A stretch of DNA of 9,406 bases from JBMYQA01 sp049600855 (GTDB lineage Bacteria; Bacteroidota; Bacteroidia; Cytophagales; Flammeovirgaceae), in assembly GCA_049600855.1 (NCBI GenBank), contig JBMYQA010000243.1, forward strand, positions 1 to 9,406, given 5' to 3'. A model generated the notes under the pieces. That model was not told where the DNA came from. It saw nothing but the letters and a program-made list of their open reading frames with translations, and did not search any database. Shown piece after piece: positions 5,837-9,406 of this stretch. Each line of letters begins with the position of its first letter. The first letter of the stretch is position 1. Position numbers and translations under genes: made by a program.

Positions 5837-7441
5837 TTAGTAATTTACTTTTTCTAAACGCATAGATACGCTTCTCGTTTTCGTCTTTTTGGTGTATTCT
5901 CCCACCTCAACAATCATAATGTAACCAGGTTTACCAGGATAAACTCTCAAAGAAGCGTTTTCAGTGCGCAGGTCAATTTCATCTGTGGAATATTCTCCAT
6001 CAATATTGGAAATTGCTGCAAACACCCAGTGGTTTTTCTCTCCTTTAATTCGCTTGTAATCTTGGTAGCCAATAATAAATCCTTCTTTATCTTTCGAAAC
6101 TTGTGTAAATGAATAATCAAAGTCGCCGATTGCTTTAATGTAATGGCCAAGTGTAACAGCCCCTACGTAAGCTGCGCCAGCGGGTAAGGCAATATTTGTG
6201 TTGTCTTTTTCAAATATTTTGGCCGTTTTTAAATTAGAATCTTTATCCATTTCAAAAACAACCATTTCATTGACCACCATTTTAAATGCACTAATATTAG
6301 AGCTACCAGAACCACTAGCCGCAGCAGCAGCTCCCAAAATACTCGCTGCAGTGCCTCCCGCAGAAACCGCTTTTTTGTAGCCTTCTGCAATCACAAAGGT
6401 ACGTCCATCAACAGTAGGAATTACATTGTGTATGTACAGGTAACCCATTTGATCCATTTTACCTTTTTTATTTACAGGAAGTAATTTTGCCACATCTTTG
6501 GCCCAACTTACAAATTTCTTGTCTACAATTTTACCTTGAGCATCGAAAGAAAACGTACAAAAACCAAGTGAGTTATCATTCAATTTCCCATCTTTCGTAA
6601 AGTATGAACCTACCAGTTTAGAAGTTCCAGTCACTTCATTATTGTAGCCATTAAATACTTGAATTTTATAGTTGTTATCTTCTAATTTTGTTTCAAACTT
6701 TCTTCTTCCAGTAGTTGCATCGATGCCCACAATATAAGTTTCAAACTTTTTGCTCATTCTTCCCGGTTTTTTTGCTGCCGATAACAAAATGAGTTTGTTC
6801 TTCGAATCATAGTGAAGAAAGGAAGCCGTTTCAATTTCCTTAGACACGCTGCTTGAGCGATAAGTCCAATTTCTATTCTTCTTTAAATCTGAAGATATGA
6901 AATCTACCTCATAGCCTAGTTTTTTACTTTTTTTCATAGAGAAATGAAGAAACCCTAGATTGGGTACTCCAAAAATCCTTGTGTTCATGATTTCTTCTTT
7001 CCTGATGGCGCTTAAGAGTACGAGTTGTTCATCTTTAATCAACTCTTGAAAGGTTTGTCCCAAGAACTTTGCCTTTTTACTATACCTACGGAGTGCAATT
7101 TTATTCTCCTTCGTCTCATAAAATGCAAAAAGAAGATTTTCTTTGTTGTAAGATCCTTCTAATAAATAGTAAGTCTTGGGAAGAGTCAATTTCTCAGAAG
7201 CAATCTCGTTCAAGTTTGCATCTAAAATGGATAAGATGTAGGCATTATTCTTTTTATCTACTTTGTCGTAGGCGTAAAAAGTATAGTAGCCTATGATTTC
7301 TTTGTTTTCAATAATTTCTCCGAAATTGCTTAGAGAAACCCGTTTACCTGTGGTCACATTTCTAGTTTGACCAAATGAATTCTCTGTGAACCCTATGCAT
7401 AATAAAAGCACAAGGATCGCTTGCATGATTTTAGTTGTCAT
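5837..7441 (-). CDS. Secreted protein of unknown function (possibly DUF6770-like)
   Basis: This 534-residue protein begins with a signal peptide (hydrophobic 6-18, likely cleavage after FGQ, residue 25). The mature part is a long series of short beta strands with turns such as SILDANLNEI, IVGIDATTGRRKF, FSFDAQGKIVDKKF and FEMDKDSNLK, a pattern that suggests a propeller-like or repeated-strand fold. I see no catalytic motif, lipobox, T9SS tail or transmembrane segment after the signal, so it is probably periplasmic or otherwise exported. An Ala/Gly/Ser-rich low-complexity stretch (about 358-383) looks like a flexible loop. It resembles a Bacteroidota-only family that I believe is catalogued as DUF6770; this is from memory. 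It is the second gene of an operon, 20 nt after the peptidase gene, so a shared role in envelope protein processing is inferred. Confidence 0.85.
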   Translation of the reverse strand: MTTKIMQAILVLLLCIGFTENSFGQTRNVTTGKRVSLSNFGEIIENKEIIGYYTFYAYDKVDKKNNAYILSILDANLNEIASEKLTLPKTYYLLEGSYNKENLLFAFYETKENKIALRRYSKKAKFLGQTFQELIKDEQLVLLSAIRKEEIMNTRIFGVPNLGFLHFSMKKSKKLGYEVDFISSDLKKNRNWTYRSSSVSKEIETASFLHYDSKNKLILLSAAKKPGRMSKKFETYIVGIDATTGRRKFETKLEDNNYKIQVFNGYNNEVTGTSKLVGSYFTKDGKLNDNSLGFCTFSFDAQGKIVDKKFVSWAKDVAKLLPVNKKGKMDQMGYLYIHNVIPTVDGRTFVIAEGYKKAVSAGGTAASILGAAAAASGSGSSNISAFKMVVNEMVVFEMDKDSNLKTAKIFEKDNTNIALPAGAAYVGAVTLGHYIKAIGDFDYSFTQVSKDKEGFIIGYQDYKRIKGEKNHWVFAAISNIDGEYSTDEIDLRTENASLRVYPGKPGYIMIVEVGEYTKKTKTRSVSMRLEKVNY

Positions 7442-7461
7442 CTTAAATGATTTGGAATGAT

Positions 7462-8946
7462 TTAATTAATATGTGAAATGAAAAGACCTTTAGGAAAACT
7501 CTTCCTATAAAGTCCACTATACGCGTAATATTCCCGTCTTCGTTCGGAATATTTACTAGCCATGGTGATGGCATATAAAAAAAAGTCGTTGTCGAGATAA
7601 ATGGCTGGCTTTTTATCTAAATAGTAAAAGGCAAGTGATATGAGTTCTTTATTTCTGAGGTTTCTAATAAATACAATGAGTTGTTTATACGATTCAGATT
7701 GTGTTTCTTCAGAAGGCATGGGCAAGTATTTACCCAATTCATGATTTTTTTGTGCCTCATAAATCTTGATTAGGCTAGCCCCAATAATACCATGTACAAA
7801 GGATTTACTGACACTTGAATCGTGCGCAAGTAATTGAAGTGCGTTGTATAAACTCCGACCATACCGCTTAAAATAGAAGTCCGCATAAAGAGCTTCTAAT
7901 TCTGCTGCTTTTGTGATTTTTATGAAGGTATTTTGATCTTGTAAAAAGTGATTTTTGGAATTCATGGATAAGCGAGCACGATCTGTAGATAGCGCTTTAA
8001 TTCTATCCTGGCAATCTGGATGTGTTTTGAGTGAATCTGCAATGATCCCGAAGGTGACTTTATCGCCGATTTCAAAGGGATTTTCTTCTTCTTCAAGCCA
8101 ACTTTTTTTGAAGGGAAATTCCTCTGAATGAAAGCGCTCTTCATAAGCAATGGCTGATTTATATTTCTCAAAGTCAGCAGAATCCAACATTTGTAGGCAG
8201 GAAATGGCTCCAGAGGTAGCATAAGCGGTATTTGCAAGGTAACTAAACCCCAAAGAATCTGCTTGACTTTCTTGCTGGCGAGTATACCTACTCTTGTCGT
8301 ACATGATTTCTTTTAAAAACTCCGTAAGTTTTCTGTTTACCTCATATTCTTCATTGCTAATTTTCTTGATCTTATCTTTAAAGGATGGATCATTTAGGAG
8401 CTGAACGCCCTTTTCAATGTTTTCATTTACATGGTTAAGGGTGTAATGAGCAATTTCATGTGCGATGACGAAAGCTAATTCCGCCTCCGAACGCGCTCGA
8501 TTGATCAAGCCTACATTAATCATCAGCGTACCTTCCCCAAAACAAGCGGCATTTGGAGTAACATACCTACTCACAACCATATTGATTTTATTTTGAGGAA
8601 TTTGTGGATTAGCCTTTATAATTTCTTGGGCAATTTTATTGATGTAGGTATTCAGTGAAGTCCCATAAATGAAATGGCCTTTATCAACTCTTTTGATAAT
8701 ACTCTCGGTTCGTTGCTTGTGCTTTTCTATGATTTGTTTTCTTATTTTTCCTTTATAATTGCTGGGTATAGTAGCAAGTTGCGAAGTCAAATTAGCTTGA
8801 AGCTTTGCGCGCAGTTGATCTTGAAGCTTTTTGTTTTCAATAAAAACTTTAGGGAGTTCTTGACTGAAAGATAGGAAAGGAAAAGCAATAAGTGTAGCTA
8901 AGAAAATGTAAATGAATACATTTTTTTGCGGATGAAATTTGTTCAT
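7462..8946 (-). CDS. Secreted M48-family zinc metallopeptidase
   Basis: The 494-residue product has a signal peptide (about 10-28, ending FLSFSQ). Its peptidase domain (about 85-330) carries HEIAH (H163, E164, H167), the zinc-binding and catalytic HExxH. The third zinc ligand is probably E226 in QQESQAD, with the conserved Asp at 230. THPDCQDRI (309-316 region), typical of M48 enzymes, follows. NAACFGEGTLMINVGLI just before the active site is also characteristic. There are no later transmembrane segments, so it is closer to the periplasmic M48 (BepA/YfgC or Oma1-like) proteins than to the membrane-embedded HtpX. The C-terminal 150 residues look helical and may bind partners, but no TPR could be assigned. 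A role in envelope protein quality control is inferred. It is the first gene of a two-gene operon. MNKFHPQKN is the only start that gives a complete signal peptide. Confidence 0.92.
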   Translation of the reverse strand: MNKFHPQKNVFIYIFLATLIAFPFLSFSQELPKVFIENKKLQDQLRAKLQANLTSQLATIPSNYKGKIRKQIIEKHKQRTESIIKRVDKGHFIYGTSLNTYINKIAQEIIKANPQIPQNKINMVVSRYVTPNAACFGEGTLMINVGLINRARSEAELAFVIAHEIAHYTLNHVNENIEKGVQLLNDPSFKDKIKKISNEEYEVNRKLTEFLKEIMYDKSRYTRQQESQADSLGFSYLANTAYATSGAISCLQMLDSADFEKYKSAIAYEERFHSEEFPFKKSWLEEEENPFEIGDKVTFGIIADSLKTHPDCQDRIKALSTDRARLSMNSKNHFLQDQNTFIKITKAAELEALYADFYFKRYGRSLYNALQLLAHDSSVSKSFVHGIIGASLIKIYEAQKNHELGKYLPMPSEETQSESYKQLIVFIRNLRNKELISLAFYYLDKKPAIYLDNDFFLYAITMASKYSERRREYYAYSGLYRKSFPKGLFISHIN

Positions 8947-9003
8947 TGTGTGTAATGCGTTTAATCAAATTTGTGTGGTGACTGTTCTTTTTTAATCGGG
9001 AGA

Positions 9004-9011
9004 CAAAGCTA
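9004..9011 (-). promoter_or_regulatory. Candidate -7 promoter box of the peptidase operon
   Basis: Read on the minus strand this is TAGCTTTG, an exact fit to the Bacteroidota -7 consensus TAnnTTTG, 57 nt upstream of the peptidase start codon. The expected -33 TTTG is only weakly represented by a T-rich run about 20 nt further upstream. Confidence 0.5.
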
Positions 9012-9344
9012 AATGTTTTTTGAATAAATAGAAATTTGTAGAGAGCAGATGAGGTGTTGATTAAAATTATTAACAAATTCTGAAAGCTTTGGAGAAGTTC
9101 CCAACTGTTAACAAGAACACTTGCCTGATGCCATTAATTTAAAAGCGAATGTATTGAATATTGACTAAATACATCAATGTAATCTGTGAGCTTATGCCTT
9201 AGGTAACTACTCTAAAAATTTAAAATGAAGGAATTGGCAACAGGGCTTTTAACCGCAATCACTTCGATAAAATAATATGGTATACACAAGTAGTACAAAG
9301 AAGTAACATATGAGGTTGTCTAAAGTTTATACTTCTAGTTTAAA
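9012..9344. other. Intergenic stretch with a short direct repeat and no recognised gene
   Basis: No frame gives a recognisable protein. The stretch contains a perfect 7-bp inverted pair ATGTATT/AATACAT (9149-9155 and 9168-9174). It also contains the first copy of a 17-bp direct repeat, TTTAAAATGAAGGAATT (9219-9235), whose second copy is at 9339-9355. The ATG in the first copy opens only 16 codons (9225-9275), too short to call as a gene. Confidence 0.5.
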
Positions 9345-9406
9345 ATGAGGGAATTTATTCTCAGACAAAGCATTTTTTCTGCGAATAATGGCAATTATTT
9401 AAGGAA
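9345..9406 (+). CDS. Possible start of an unidentified gene running off the window
   Basis: An ATG at 9345 preceded by TAGTTTAAA opens a frame (MREFILRQSIFSANNGNYLR) that is still open after 20 codons at the window edge. The A-rich approach to the ATG is common in Bacteroidota. Twenty codons without a stop are weak evidence, no family can be recognised, and no clear promoter box precedes it. Confidence 0.25.
   Translation, partial: MREFILRQSIFSANNGNYLR

Noticed and set aside
8849..9076. Minus-strand reading frame upstream of the peptidase
   Set aside because: It overlaps the peptidase signal-peptide region in another frame, covers the promoter and shows no protein signature.

Overview
The window looks like chromosomal DNA from a Bacteroidota bacterium, probably a free-living Cytophagia or Flavobacteriia type. 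The signs are two type IX secretion (T9SS) C-terminal sorting domains, a TonB-dependent receptor with an N-terminal carboxypeptidase-regulatory-like domain, a lipoprotein with a run of Asp directly after the lipidated Cys (the surface-export signal of this phylum), AT-rich DNA, and promoter boxes of the TAnnTTTG type instead of classical -10 boxes. No rRNA, tRNA, CRISPR array or intact transposase was seen.

Layout. (1) 2-163, plus strand: the tail of a T9SS-exported protein that starts before the window. (2) 164-447: no gene. It holds a degenerate element of about 137 bp bounded by imperfect inverted repeats, and a minus-strand terminator. (3) 448-4025, minus strand: a three-gene set read in the order small exported Cys/His protein, TonB-dependent receptor, surface lipoprotein. 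This is probably an outer-membrane uptake locus, and a metal ion is the best guess for its substrate. (4) 4026-4377: a divergent control region that is itself an imperfect inverted duplication around a perfect 16-bp palindrome. (5) 4378-5019, plus strand: a glyoxalase-II-like metallo-beta-lactamase-fold hydrolase. (6) 5020-5489: no gene. (7) 5490-5768, plus strand: a 92-residue protein that is almost only a T9SS sorting domain, with no signal peptide or cargo. (8) A bidirectional terminator separates it from a two-gene minus-strand operon (8946 down to 5837). That operon encodes a secreted M48-type zinc metallopeptidase followed 20 nt later by a secreted protein of unknown function. (9) 8947-9406: the operon promoter, then mostly non-coding DNA with a short direct repeat. 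The second repeat copy leads into an open reading frame that leaves the window.

How the genes work together. The receptor would import its substrate across the outer membrane using TonB energy. The lipoprotein is a likely surface or periplasmic accessory, and the small Cys/His protein may bind or sense the metal. The peptidase and its neighbour are both exported and so closely spaced that they probably act in the same envelope process. Most of the window is ordinary for the phylum. The least explained parts are the inverted-duplicated control region, the orphan sorting-domain gene and the decayed terminal-repeat element.
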